Assembly: GCF_050389805.1 (NCBI RefSeq)
Contig: NZ_CP130945.1
Coordinates: 1,240,001-1,304,000, forward strand
DNA from: Bacillus_BD sp050389805
GTDB taxonomy: Bacteria; Bacillota; Bacilli; Bacillales; Cytobacillaceae
DNA length: 64,000 nt
Reading direction: 5' to 3'
Below are positions 53,624 through 62,711 of this stretch, piece after piece (position 1 is the stretch's first letter; the number at the start of each line of letters is the position of its first letter). The notes beneath the pieces were generated by a model. That model did not search any database and was not told where the DNA came from. It saw only the letters and a program-made list of their open reading frames with translations. Position numbers and translations under genes: made by a program.

Positions 53624-53809
53624 TTACTTGTTGTTCCCACCGATCTCTTTCCAGTCTGTTTGCATTCGTGCAGATTGGTCTACAAATTTAGATTTTTTCT
53701 TTCTACCAAATAAATGATTTCCAATCCCATTTGTGATGACTCCATTTAATGCTGTTATCCCGATAATAAGACCTATGACCATGACAAAATCAATTAAATA
53801 GGCAACCAT
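53624..53809 (-). CDS. Hypothetical small membrane protein
   Basis: A 61-residue protein: one long hydrophobic segment at about residues 4-28 (IDFVMVIGLIIGITALNGVI) followed by a basic patch GRKKKSK and a polar tail ending WKEIGGNNK. The positive patch after the helix suggests the tail is in the cytoplasm. GGAGGT lies seven bases before the ATG, so it is probably expressed. I do not recognise the family. It runs in the same direction as trpS and ends 70 bases before the trpS leader terminator. Confidence 0.65.
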   Translation of the reverse strand: MVAYLIDFVMVIGLIIGITALNGVITNGIGNHLFGRKKKSKFVDQSARMQTDWKEIGGNNK

Positions 53810-53864
53810 TCTAAAAACCTCCGTTTCAGATTCGAATTAAGTTTATCCAGTCTTCATTGACAGG

Positions 53865-53985
53865 AAGTCCCCTATCTCAAGGTACTGAGGAATTCCTGAA
53901 AGTAGATAGGTAGGATCAACTGCCAGTAAACTTCGGCAATGTCTGTGTTGACCAATAGTCGGGGATGAAGCAAACCCCAGCGTTT
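53865..53985. repeat. Structured intergenic repeat, family C copy 1
   Basis: CCCCTATCTCAAGGTACTGA opens the element; CCTATCT pairs with AGATAGG, TGCC with GGCA, and GGGG with CCCC (in CGGGGATGAAGCAAACCCCA). A second, partial copy of the first arm lies at 62888-62935. I recall this pattern from other Bacillus intergenic regions. Confidence 0.6.
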
Positions 53986-54576
53986 GGAAGTTTTATTTTA
54001 TGTTTAAGAAGCTTTCATTACTATTGTATATAATATTAAAAATATTTGGAAGTAATTACCTCATCTAATAATACAAAAAATATATAACATTATTTATTGC
54101 TTAACAATGATATTATGTTTTCACTCCTTACGCTATAATTGAGAATATAAAGGTATTTTTAAATAGTTTTAGTAGGATTGTTAGCCTTTTATCTATAAAT
54201 AAAATATGAGCAGGATTATTCTTTTTTGTATAGTTAACTTTCTAAACCTACTGGTGATAGACGTGTATCATAAAAAATAATGTGTTTTTATATAAAATAT
54301 ATAAAAAAAGTGACAAATTTATATACTTTTTATGAAAAGGTGAAACTTTTACCATTGTAAAACGTTTATAAGTCAATGTTTTATAAAAGATTAAAATAGT
54401 CGAATAATTTGATTATTTTTGATGTTTTTTTAAAAAAAGGATACCAAAATAAAATTTATTGGTGTATAATAAATAATATAAATTACTTATTTAAATTTAT
54501 TTTAATTTGATAATGTAATAATACTTACTGAAACTTTTAAAAATAGATCCCTTACACTATTAAGGAGTGAATTGAA
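53986..54576. other. AT-rich region upstream of spx
   Basis: About 590 bases of very AT-rich DNA without a supported gene. TGTATAATAAATAA near 54468 is a good extended -10. spx has several promoters in B. subtilis, some under PerR and NsrR; I could not assign operators here. Confidence 0.4.
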
Positions 54577-54972
54577 ATGGTTACATTATATACTTCCCCA
54601 AGTTGTACCTCTTGTCGTAAAGCAAAGGCTTGGTTAGAGGAACATGAAATTCCATATACAGAGAGAAATATTTTTTCAGAGCCACTGTCAATTGTTGAAA
54701 TTAAAGAAATTTTACGAATGACTGAGGATGGAACGGATGAAATCATCTCTACTCGGTCAAAATCATTTCAAAAGTTGGATGTGAACCTTGAAACGTTACC
54801 ATTACAAGAATTATTCCAATTAATACAAGATAACCCTGGTTTGTTACGTAGACCAATTATTATTGATGAGAAGCGACTTCAAGTTGGATACAACGAAGAT
54901 GAAATAAGAAGATTTCTTCCTCGTAAGGTACGTACGTTCCAATTGTTAGAAGCTCAAAAATTAGTAAACTAA
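54577..54972 (+). CDS. spx: Global redox regulator Spx
   Basis: A 131-residue ArsC-fold protein that binds the RNA polymerase alpha subunit and turns on thiol-stress genes. The redox switch is C10-x-x-C13 in SPSCTSCRKAK. The C-terminal tail, ending LLEAQKLVN, is the ClpXP recognition end. The family region TRSKSFQKLDVNLE and RRPIIIDEKRLQVGYNEDEIR are also typical. TAAGGAG precedes the ATG. Long AT-rich upstream DNA suggests several promoters. yjbC, which stands before spx in B. subtilis, is absent. A terminator follows. Confidence 0.96.
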   Translation: MVTLYTSPSCTSCRKAKAWLEEHEIPYTERNIFSEPLSIVEIKEILRMTEDGTDEIISTRSKSFQKLDVNLETLPLQELFQLIQDNPGLLRRPIIIDEKRLQVGYNEDEIRRFLPRKVRTFQLLEAQKLVN

Positions 54973-55003
54973 AAGCTGGCCCACTTTTGAGCCAGCTTTT
55001 TCT
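54971..55003 (+). terminator. Intrinsic terminator after spx
   Basis: AAAGCTGGC pairs with GCCAGCTTT across a 10-base loop, then TTCTC. It overlaps the stop codon. Confidence 0.85.
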
Positions 55004-55094
55004 CTATATTATTGTTAACTATTCATAACATTATGAGTTAAAGTTTAATCTAGGTATGGAAAAAATATTTTGAAAAAGAAAGGATTGAACAACT

Positions 55095-55367
55095 TTGATC
55101 GTCAGAGTTTTTGCAAATCTTCGAGAGATATGTGGTGGTATGTCCGTTGAAGTTCTTCCAAAAGGGGATCGCGTTATTGATATTTTAGAGGAAATGATAA
55201 CGATGTATCCTGCTTTAGAAGATGAAATATTTACTGAAGAGAGAACCTTAAAGCCATTCGTTGCTGTTTATATAAATGGTAAAAATATTATCCATGCAGA
55301 TTACCTGGAAACAAAAGTATCTGAAACAGATCAGTTTGCATTGTTCCCACCTGTGGCAGGTGGTTAA
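55095..55367 (+). CDS. MoaD/ubiquitin-like sulphur carrier
   Basis: A 90-residue beta-grasp protein ending PPVAGG; the C-terminal diglycine is adenylated by an E1-like enzyme and thiocarboxylated to supply sulphur to molybdopterin. The pattern is MIVRVFANLREICGG at the start, and VAVYINGKNI then FALFPPVAGG at the end. Its form is near the archaeal-type MoaD that accompanies aldehyde ferredoxin oxidoreductases. The start is a TTG (55095), 12 bases from AAAGGA. The next gene follows one base after its stop; AOR and an E1 enzyme lie close by. Confidence 0.85.
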   Translation: MIVRVFANLREICGGMSVEVLPKGDRVIDILEEMITMYPALEDEIFTEERTLKPFVAVYINGKNIIHADYLETKVSETDQFALFPPVAGG

Positions 55368-55368
55368 T

Positions 55369-55638
55369 GTGCAAAAAGAACTGGAATTTCGGGGAATCCC
55401 TTTTACACAATTGGCGCTCTATCTTGAAGAGTTAGGTGGGAGTAAAGTCACAGAGTCTATGCCGATTATTTATAAAGATAGGGATTGGAGTGCTACCATT
55501 TTAAGTGAAGAAGAGATTTCATTTACTTCTGTATTTAAAGTAAATTCAATTAAGATTCTATTTAAAGCAGAAGATGAAGAAACATTGAATGAAATTTTAA
55601 AAAAGTACCGGAAAAAGACGTTTAGAGCAGGAGGCTAG
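55369..55638 (+). CDS. Small GG-ended protein coupled to MoaD, possibly related to the MoaD C-terminal domain of Thermus
   Basis: An 89-residue protein from a GTG at 55369, one base after the MoaD stop, so it is translationally coupled; the longer frame upstream overlaps moaD. Stretches are LEFRGIPFTQLALYLEELGG, WSATILSEEEISFTSVFKVN and a C-terminal ILKKYRKKTFRAGG. The end Gly-Gly is like that of a sulphur carrier, but the beta-grasp pattern is not evident. In some organisms MoaD carries a C-terminal domain of about this size (DUF1952), and this may be its free-standing form. That match is by memory. Confidence 0.55.
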   Translation: MQKELEFRGIPFTQLALYLEELGGSKVTESMPIIYKDRDWSATILSEEEISFTSVFKVNSIKILFKAEDEETLNEILKKYRKKTFRAGG

Positions 55639-55690
55639 TAATTTTGAAGGTTTCTTTTTTATGCTAATGATTATACCATTGAAAAATTCA

Positions 55691-55729
55691 AAAAGAGGCT
55701 TCTGCAAAAATACTGCAGAAGCCCCTTTT
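55691..55729. terminator. Bidirectional terminator before the AOR gene
   Basis: GGCTTCTGCA pairs with TGCAGAAGCC around a 7-base loop, with A-rich and T-rich flanks. It separates convergent genes. Confidence 0.8.
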
Positions 55730-55734
55730 GGTGA

Positions 55735-57546
55735 TTAAGAAATAATTTCTAGTTCACGTAATTTTTCGTCAGGTACTACACCATCTACCCAGCCGCGTGC
55801 CTCATAGTATTCTTGGAGCATGATATCCATGCGGCTAACATGCCCTTTACTATTTCCGGTAGCAGCTTCTTCTGTAAAGCGTTTTGGTAAGAAGTCATCT
55901 TCAGGTGAACTAAAACCTGCTAAGTTATTATAGTAACGTTCTAAATTATAGATACGTTCCCCAGCTTTCATAATATCGTCAGCAGTCATTTGAAGACCTG
56001 TCATCGAACTATATTGTTCTGCATAGTGTTCGGCATTCTCAGAGAAGGAGGAGAATTTACAAATATCCATAGAGTCACCGAATGAATGTAAGTCTTGGAA
56101 TACCTTCAATAATTCACCTTTCCCTTCAGCTACAAGACGGTCTGTTGGTTCAGGGATCCCAGCGATTTCACTAGCTACTGTATAGCCGCGTAAGTGACAG
56201 GCACCACGGTTACTTGTTGCATATCCAAGCCCAATCCCTTGGATTCCGCGTGGATCATAAGCAGGGATGGATTGACCTTTAACAGACATGGATAGCTCCG
56301 GTGCTCCCCAAGATGCTGTAGCGCGGGCCGGTCCTTCTGCTAAAATATCGCCAAATCCTTTACGGAAGGCAATATCCTTTGCAAGTTCGATCATGGCATC
56401 AGCATCTCCCCATTTTAATTCTTGAGAGATCAGACCTTTTTCGTAAGCTTCCATTGTCACAGAGAAGCAGTGACCAAGTTCAATTGTGTCATAGCCGTAT
56501 TCGTTACACATATCGATTAAATATGCGATTGCTTCAGCATCACTTACTCCACAGTTTGAACCAAGAGACCAACCAGATTCAAATTCAAAACTTTCTACTT
56601 TCGTTTTGTATTTTCCTGATTTTACTTCAACTTCAATTTTACAAGCGACTGGACAGGCATGGCAGGCATTATTTTTTGATAAGATATTCGCGTTTACCCA
56701 TTCACCACTGTGTTTTTCTGCTTCATCCCATTGTGTTTCTTGTGAGTTACGAATAGGGAGTGCTCCCACTTCATTAATCAGATTGGCTAACACGTTTGTA
56801 CCATAAACAGATAATCCGCCTTTTCTCGGTGCGGTTAAGCCGCCTTCCATAATAGCCTTCGTTGCTTTTTTCGTTGCCTCTTTATAATCATCAGCTAAAG
56901 CCGGTTGTGGCATATTTCCTTTTTGAGCTGCTTTAATGACAATGGCTTTTAGGTTTTTATAACCTGCAACAGCACCAGTTCCACCGCGACCTGCTGAACG
57001 ATCATGTTCATTCATAAATCCAGCAAAACGAACTAGATTTTCTCCAGCTTGCCCAATTGTCATGACAGATAAGTCTTTTTCACCATATTTTTCTTGCATG
57101 GCTTTAACTGTTTCTCTTGTTCCTTTACCCCATACTTCAGATGCATCACGAAGTTCTGCTTGCCCGTTTTCGATATATAGGTAAACAGGACGATCACTTT
57201 TTCCTTCAAAAATAATATTATCAACACCAGCCCATTTTAGACGAGCTGCCGTCCATCCACCCATATGTGAATCTGTAACCGTTCCAGTAAGAGGTGACTT
57301 TGTTACAACACAAAGTCGTCCGCTCATTGATGTGCGAGAACCTGTTATAGGTCCAGTCATGATACATAGGATGTTATCTTCGGACAATGGTTCAACTTGT
57401 GGACCATTATCAAGGACATATTTTACCCCAAGTCCACGTCCGCCTATGTATTTCCTTAAATCAACTTCATTAACCTCTCTGTAATTAACTTTACCAGATG
57501 TTAAATCGACAACAACTTCTTTGTTGTTTAAACCTCCGATTGACAT
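55735..57546 (-). CDS. aor: Aldehyde ferredoxin oxidoreductase (tungsten/molybdenum pterin enzyme)
   Basis: A 603-residue enzyme that oxidises aldehydes to acids with ferredoxin, or reduces acids. It binds a bis-pterin tungsten or molybdenum cofactor and a [4Fe-4S] cluster. Cluster cysteines are in CHACPVACK (C-x2-C-x3-C) and a fourth in MDICKFSSF. Pterin-binding stretches GRGLGVKYVLD, DSHMGGWTAARLKW and GRGGTGAVAGYKNLKA are seen. The start has GAGGTGGG before it. It stands alone on the minus strand inside a set of cofactor genes: MoaD on one side and an E1-like enzyme on the other. Physiological substrate unknown. Confidence 0.92.
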   Translation of the reverse strand: MSIGGLNNKEVVVDLTSGKVNYREVNEVDLRKYIGGRGLGVKYVLDNGPQVEPLSEDNILCIMTGPITGSRTSMSGRLCVVTKSPLTGTVTDSHMGGWTAARLKWAGVDNIIFEGKSDRPVYLYIENGQAELRDASEVWGKGTRETVKAMQEKYGEKDLSVMTIGQAGENLVRFAGFMNEHDRSAGRGGTGAVAGYKNLKAIVIKAAQKGNMPQPALADDYKEATKKATKAIMEGGLTAPRKGGLSVYGTNVLANLINEVGALPIRNSQETQWDEAEKHSGEWVNANILSKNNACHACPVACKIEVEVKSGKYKTKVESFEFESGWSLGSNCGVSDAEAIAYLIDMCNEYGYDTIELGHCFSVTMEAYEKGLISQELKWGDADAMIELAKDIAFRKGFGDILAEGPARATASWGAPELSMSVKGQSIPAYDPRGIQGIGLGYATSNRGACHLRGYTVASEIAGIPEPTDRLVAEGKGELLKVFQDLHSFGDSMDICKFSSFSENAEHYAEQYSSMTGLQMTADDIMKAGERIYNLERYYNNLAGFSSPEDDFLPKRFTEEAATGNSKGHVSRMDIMLQEYYEARGWVDGVVPDEKLRELEIIS

Positions 57547-57714
57547 TTTCTCCCACCTCTTTTTTATTTTTTTGAAATTTAATATTCACTTAAGCTATTA
57601 TTATATGAAAATGGTTATAAAAAGCTTTATTTCTATTTTACAGCATTATATAAATATTTGAAACAATTTTGCATTATAATAGGTGTTATAGGTCAGTATT
57701 TAAGGGGAAATGAA

Positions 57715-58746
57715 ATGGAAGAAAAATTAGAGCGGTATTCAAGACAAATTCTATTTGATCCGATTGGTATAGAGGGACAAAGAAAATTGATGAACAGTCG
57801 TGCTGTGATTGTTGGAATGGGAGCACTAGGGACTGTCATTGCGAACCATTTGGCACGATCTGGAGTAGGGTTCATTCAAATCATTGATCGAGACCTTGTC
57901 GAGATATCCAATTTACAACGACAGTCTTTATTTGATGAAGAGGATGCCCTCCATCAATTACCAAAAGTCATAGCGGCGAAGAAGAAGTTAGAGAAAATTA
58001 ACTCGTCCATTTCGATCGAGGCTGTCATTGCTGATTTGAATTTAGATAATGCGGAGGATTTACTGTCAGGGTTTGATGTGATTGTAGATGGAACGGATAA
58101 TTTTTTGACGAGGTACTTAATAAATGATGTAGCGATTAAATATAATATACCGTGGGTTTATGGTGGCGCTGTCAGTTCTAGAGGGATGTTTACAAGTATC
58201 ATTCCGAATCAAACACCGTGTTATCGCTGTCTTTTTCCGGAAGTACCACAAGGATTGGGTGAAACCTGTGATACAGTTGGGGTGTTATCTCCGCTCACAG
58301 ATATAATTGCCTCCTTTGAAGCAATGGAGGCAATTAAAATCTTAGTAGGAGCAGAACCAAATCCTAATTTAGAGCAAATCGACATTTGGCATAATTCAAA
58401 TTTTCAAATGGATATAACCAATGGTAGAAATGCTAGTTGTCCCACTTGTGTACATCATGAGTTTGAATTTCTTGATCGGACTTCCCAACAACAAGTCGTT
58501 TTTTCTACTTTATGCGGTCGAGATACAATCCAGATTAATCCTCGTTTAAAGGCTGAAATTGATTTGAAGAACTTGGCCAATCGCTTGAGTCACAGTGGAA
58601 AAGTGAAAATGAATCCGTTTTTACTTCGTTTTCGTCCAAATCAAGAATTAACAATGGTCGTTTTTAAAGATGGGAGGGTTCTTATACACGGAACAAATGA
58701 TACTGTAGAAGCGAGGTCCATTTATGCGAAGTATATTGGAAGCTAA
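57715..58746 (+). CDS. E1-like ThiF/MoeB-family adenylyltransferase
   Basis: A 343-residue enzyme that adenylates the diglycine end of a sulphur carrier such as MoaD or ThiS. The nucleotide loop VGMGALGTVIANHLARSG, RDLVEISNLQRQSLF, DGTDNFLTRYLIND and four zinc cysteines (CYRC and CPTC) are present. The conserved Cys in GETCDTVGVLSP is also seen. After about residue 270 a C-terminal domain of about 70 residues follows, as in MoeB-type proteins. Here it is next to AOR and MoaD, so MoaD is the likely partner. AAGGGG precedes the ATG at 57715; an upstream frame from 57658 has no site. Confidence 0.88.
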   Translation: MEEKLERYSRQILFDPIGIEGQRKLMNSRAVIVGMGALGTVIANHLARSGVGFIQIIDRDLVEISNLQRQSLFDEEDALHQLPKVIAAKKKLEKINSSISIEAVIADLNLDNAEDLLSGFDVIVDGTDNFLTRYLINDVAIKYNIPWVYGGAVSSRGMFTSIIPNQTPCYRCLFPEVPQGLGETCDTVGVLSPLTDIIASFEAMEAIKILVGAEPNPNLEQIDIWHNSNFQMDITNGRNASCPTCVHHEFEFLDRTSQQQVVFSTLCGRDTIQINPRLKAEIDLKNLANRLSHSGKVKMNPFLLRFRPNQELTMVVFKDGRVLIHGTNDTVEARSIYAKYIGS

Positions 58747-59040
58747 TGTATGCTCCGACTAAAGGTATTAGAATGTAGTATTTAGTATATAGATGTATAG
58801 AAGATACAATGCTTTTCAAAAGCAAATGGGTTTGATACAATAATGGGTAAGATATTAGGCATTAGATGGTTTATTAAAACCTAGTTCTTTTTAATTCCCT
58901 TTATTGCCTTTTTATCATAAAATAAGAGTACAAGGTACAAAATAACTTTATCTTAGGAGAAATTAAAAATAATGGTTTATTTTGTGTCTGTATGGGGGTA
59001 TTTTGTCCCTTCAACCAATGCAGGAAGGGAGTGTCGCTAG
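58747..59040. other. Intergenic region upstream of mecA
   Basis: About 294 AT-rich bases. I see no gene, clear promoter or repeat. Confidence 0.4.
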
Positions 59041-59703
59041 ATGGAAATCGAACGTATTAATGATCATACCGTAAAGTTTTACATCTCCTATATGGATATA
59101 GAGGAGAGAGGCTTTGATCGGGAAGAAATTTGGTACAATCGTGATCGGAGTGAGGAACTTTTCTGGGAAATGATGGATGAGGTTCATCGTGAGGAAGAAT
59201 TTATCGTGGAAGGTCCTCTTTGGATTCAAGTTCAAGCACTTGATAAAGGCTTAGAAATTTTAGTGACAAAAGCTCAAATCTCAAAAGACGGTCATAAATT
59301 TGAACTACCCATTCCAGAAGATAAGCTCAAGGATTTTGTTGGTGACTCACAAGAGGATGATCTGTTTTCCCAACATTTTACTTCTTTAGCTGATGATTCA
59401 ATGTATGAAGAAGATCAATTAGACTTTGTCATTAAATTTGCTGACTTTGAAGATGTCATTATACTTTCAAAAGAAACCTTTTTGGATAAATTTCCAACAA
59501 AACTTTATTCTTTTGAAGATAAATATTATTTATATATTGAATTCCCTGAAGAAATGTATGCAGAGAATGAAATTGATAATACAATTAGCATTCTGCTTGA
59601 GTACGGTCAAGATACGAATGTAACGATTCATCGAATTCAAGAATACGGAAAATGTATTATGGATACAGATGTATTCCCGAATTTAAGAAAGTTTTTTGAC
59701 TAA
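59041..59703 (+). CDS. mecA: Adaptor protein MecA
   Basis: A 220-residue adaptor that brings ComK (and other proteins) to ClpC for ClpCP degradation and also helps ClpC hexamer assembly. The N-terminal substrate domain begins MEIERINDHTVKFYISYMDI, and the linker (about 95-125) is acidic. The C-terminal ClpC-binding domain is around LYSFEDKYYLYIEFP. It is the same size as B. subtilis MecA. AAGGGAGTG lies seven bases before the ATG. Together with comK at 1878-2438 this indicates the usual competence switch. Terminator at 59707-59736. Confidence 0.96.
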   Translation: MEIERINDHTVKFYISYMDIEERGFDREEIWYNRDRSEELFWEMMDEVHREEEFIVEGPLWIQVQALDKGLEILVTKAQISKDGHKFELPIPEDKLKDFVGDSQEDDLFSQHFTSLADDSMYEEDQLDFVIKFADFEDVIILSKETFLDKFPTKLYSFEDKYYLYIEFPEEMYAENEIDNTISILLEYGQDTNVTIHRIQEYGKCIMDTDVFPNLRKFFD

Positions 59704-59706
59704 CAT

Positions 59707-59736
59707 ACCGATTTCCATTGCGAAATCGGTTTTTTT
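59707..59736 (+). terminator. Intrinsic terminator after mecA
   Basis: ACCGATTTC pairs with GAAATCGGT around CATTGC, followed by TTTTTT. Confidence 0.9.
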
Positions 59737-59785
59737 AATAAATAGTAGATAAACCATCCATTAATGGAATCTTATGGAGGTAAGA

Positions 59786-61300
59786 ATGAAAAATACAGTG
59801 AAAGTGCTTCTTTTTTTAGGGATATTGGCGCTTTTATTTTATTTAACTGATACTTATGAATATATTGTAAAAGGCTTTTTTGGATATTTGAGTATTATCA
59901 TTACTTTAACCGTTATTGTAATTGGTTTTGTTATCTTCCTAGAAAATCGTCATCCAACACAAACATTAACATGGCTTGTTGTTCTTGGGGGGTTTCCATT
60001 ACTTGGATTTATTTTTTATTTGTTGTTTGGTCGCAATTACCGAAAGGAAAAAATGTTTCGTAAAAAGTATTTCCTTGATCGACAGGCATTTTTACAATAC
60101 GAAGGTCAGGATCCGGTAAGTGAAGAAAAACTCAAAAAAACAGGAGATCATCAAAAAAAGTTATTTTCATTAGCTCATCGTTTAGGGAATAGTCCGATTT
60201 CCTTTGGAACCGAAACAACTGTCTTAACCAATGGGAATGAAACATTTCATTATATTCTGGCAGAACTAAAGAAAGCAATCCACCACATTCACATAGAATA
60301 TTACATAGTACGTAACGATGATATTGGCCAGAAAATTAAAGAAATTTTAATTGAGAAAGCACGTGAAGGGGTTAAAGTTCGCTTTTTATATGATGCGGTA
60401 GGTTCTTGGAAGCTTTCAAAGCGATATATTCAAGAATTAAGGGAAGAAGGAGTCGAAATTATTCCATTTGGCCCCGTTAAACTGCCTTTTTTAAATAGTA
60501 AGTTTAACTTTCGTAATCATCGCAAAATAATCGTGATTGACGGAAGTATTGGATTTGTTGGCGGATTAAATATTGGCGATGAGTATTTGGGTCGTAGCCG
60601 AAGCTTTGGTTTTTGGCGTGACACCCATGTCATGTTAAAAGGGGAAGCTGTACGCTCACTGCAATTAATTTTCCTCCAAGATTGGTATTATATGACAAGT
60701 AAGAGCTTATTGACACCAGAGTATCTTTCTCCGATTCTCGAAGAAAATAAGCATGGTGGTGTTCAGATTATTGCTGGTGGCCCTGATAATGAATGGAGTG
60801 CTATCAAAAATATTTTTTTTGCGATGATTACTTCAGCAAAAGAATCGGTTTGGATTGCATCCCCTTATTTTATTCCGGATGAAGATATTTTTACAGCTTT
60901 AAAAATAGCGGCATTAAGCGGGATTGATGTACGCTTATTAGTTCCAAACAAACCAGACAAGCGAATTGTCTTTCATGCCTCCCGTTCGTATTTCCCAGAT
61001 TTACTAGATGCAGGTGTAAAAATTTATGAATACAAAAAAGGGTTCATGCATAGTAAAATCGTGATTGTTGATTCTGAATTAGCATCTATTGGTACATCGA
61101 ATATGGATATGAGAAGTTTTCATTTAAATTTTGAAGTTAATGCATTTTTATATCGAACAGCAAGTACAGAGAAGTTAGTCACTGAGTATGTAAATGATCT
61201 TGAAGATTCAATTGAAATTGACGGAGCACGGTTCAGAAAAAGGCATTTAGGCTATCGTCTACTGGAATCGACATCTCGCTTGCTATCTCCGCTTTTATAA
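59786..61300 (+). CDS. cls: Cardiolipin synthase
   Basis: A 504-residue phospholipase-D-superfamily membrane enzyme that condenses two phosphatidylglycerols to cardiolipin. Two N-terminal helices (about 5-25 and 35-55, with TLTWLVVLGGFPLLGFIFY) precede two HKD motifs: NHRKIIVIDGSIGFVGGLN near residue 250 and MHSKIVIVDSELASIGTSN near residue 415. GGAGGTAAG directly upstream fixes the ATG at 59786. In B. subtilis a cls gene is not found in this position, so the insertion between mecA and coiA is a local difference. It is followed by a degraded family A repeat. Confidence 0.95.
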   Translation: MKNTVKVLLFLGILALLFYLTDTYEYIVKGFFGYLSIIITLTVIVIGFVIFLENRHPTQTLTWLVVLGGFPLLGFIFYLLFGRNYRKEKMFRKKYFLDRQAFLQYEGQDPVSEEKLKKTGDHQKKLFSLAHRLGNSPISFGTETTVLTNGNETFHYILAELKKAIHHIHIEYYIVRNDDIGQKIKEILIEKAREGVKVRFLYDAVGSWKLSKRYIQELREEGVEIIPFGPVKLPFLNSKFNFRNHRKIIVIDGSIGFVGGLNIGDEYLGRSRSFGFWRDTHVMLKGEAVRSLQLIFLQDWYYMTSKSLLTPEYLSPILEENKHGGVQIIAGGPDNEWSAIKNIFFAMITSAKESVWIASPYFIPDEDIFTALKIAALSGIDVRLLVPNKPDKRIVFHASRSYFPDLLDAGVKIYEYKKGFMHSKIVIVDSELASIGTSNMDMRSFHLNFEVNAFLYRTASTEKLVTEYVNDLEDSIEIDGARFRKRHLGYRLLESTSRLLSPLL

Positions 61301-61320
61301 GAGACGGTGTTAAGAAGGAT

Positions 61321-61380
61321 TGGCGGTTGCCTGCGGAACTCCAAGTGCCTGAAACGGAAATCAACACTCCTGTTTAACAG
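61321..61380. repeat. Truncated family A repeat, copy 3
   Basis: Only the right part is left: GCCTGCGGAACTCC, then AAGTGCCTGAAACGGAAATC and AACACTCCTGTTTAACAG, which match the right end of copies 1 and 2. Confidence 0.7.
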
Positions 61381-61507
61381 TGGTTTATAATAAAACGATC
61401 ATCATATAGAATGGAAAAGTTCATGGCAATTTTGTGGACTTTTCTTTTTTTTGCAGGAAAAATCGTCTTTCTCTAGAAATTATGCCAAGGAAAAGGAGGT
61501 AATAAAT

Positions 61508-62701
61508 ATGTTAACAGCGTTACGAGAAGATGGAACACTGTTTCAACTACTACCACGTCTTTCAAAAGATGTGCTGAGGAAAGAAAAAGCGGGAGGTCAT
61601 TACTATTGTCCAGAATGTAAAGAAAGGGTAACGATGAAAATTGGAATGCAAAGAATGGAGCATTTTGCTCACCAAGCAGGTAGTCAATGTATTGAAAGTT
61701 ATGAAAGGGAATCATCGTTTCATTTAAATGGTAAGATGCAATTATACCAATGGCTAAAGGAACAAAAACTTTACCCCAGACTAGAACCTTATTATGAAAG
61801 ATTAAAGCAAAGACCAGATATTAGTGTTGATTATTCTCAGCAAGAGTATGCAATAGAATATCAATGTTCCCCAATTCCACCTCAGCTTATGATCAAACGA
61901 ACGAATACTTATAGAAAAAATAATATAGATTGTGTATGGATATTAGGTGGCAATCAATTAAAACGAAAATCGGAAAAGAAAGTGTCCCTCACACAATTTG
62001 ACTATTTATTATTAAACAAAACCCCTGACGGAAAATGGTACCTTCCCTATTATTGTTCTAACTCTCATAAATTTGTCTTCTTAACCAATATTATTCCAAC
62101 CTCTGCAAAAAATGCGCTTACTCAATTTTCAATATTTCCAATCCAAAATCGATCAATACAGCAGATTCTAACCCATAAGATGAATGAATTTTTGTATGCA
62201 AAGGAGTGGAGAAATGAGATGAGGGCACAGAAACTGAGGATGGGGATGAATAGTCATTCCCAAATAGACTATTTAAAAGAATTATACATTCATCATTTAA
62301 ATATTTCTCTACTTCCTATAATGATTGGTCTCCCAATTAATCATGCTCCTTTCATTGAAACATCCCCTCTTATTTGGCAATCCTATTTGTTTATCGATCT
62401 CTTTAGGAACAAAAAGAAGGATGAAATCATAACATTTAGTGAAGTTTACAGATGTTTTATGCATCGAGTTCAGCGCGGACAAATCAACCTTCGCACACTC
62501 CCGTTAATCGAGAATTATAGTATAACAGTACCATTAATTGAATATTTGAAGCTACTCGTTGGAATCCATGTGTTAGAGGCAATCAACTATAATACGTTTC
62601 GTCTGAAGGCTGACATTTTGATCCCCGATCATGTTGTTTCCCAACAGAAGCAGGAAGAACATTTTTATAAAGAATTTCATCAGGTTATTTTTAGGGTGTA
62701 A
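61508..62701 (+). CDS. coiA: Competence protein CoiA
   Basis: A 397-residue protein needed for transformation in several Gram-positive bacteria, acting with internalised DNA and recombination. The N-terminal zinc-like site is YYCPECKERVTMKIG near residue 35, followed by a nuclease-like domain: HFAH, PDISVDYSQQEYAIEYQCSP (an endonuclease-type Asp/Glu-x-Gln core). AAAGGAGGT precedes the ATG at 61508 by eight bases; nineteen further upstream codons include that site. The order mecA, coiA, pepF matches B. subtilis apart from cls. No clear ComK box was found upstream. Confidence 0.92.
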   Translation: MLTALREDGTLFQLLPRLSKDVLRKEKAGGHYYCPECKERVTMKIGMQRMEHFAHQAGSQCIESYERESSFHLNGKMQLYQWLKEQKLYPRLEPYYERLKQRPDISVDYSQQEYAIEYQCSPIPPQLMIKRTNTYRKNNIDCVWILGGNQLKRKSEKKVSLTQFDYLLLNKTPDGKWYLPYYCSNSHKFVFLTNIIPTSAKNALTQFSIFPIQNRSIQQILTHKMNEFLYAKEWRNEMRAQKLRMGMNSHSQIDYLKELYIHHLNISLLPIMIGLPINHAPFIETSPLIWQSYLFIDLFRNKKKDEIITFSEVYRCFMHRVQRGQINLRTLPLIENYSITVPLIEYLKLLVGIHVLEAINYNTFRLKADILIPDHVVSQQKQEEHFYKEFHQVIFRV

Positions 62702-62711
62702 GGTTATGATA

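Noticed and set aside
56379..56756. A 125-codon frame on the plus strand
   Set aside because: Antisense to the AOR gene; low-complexity Leu/His/Gln-rich product without start signals.
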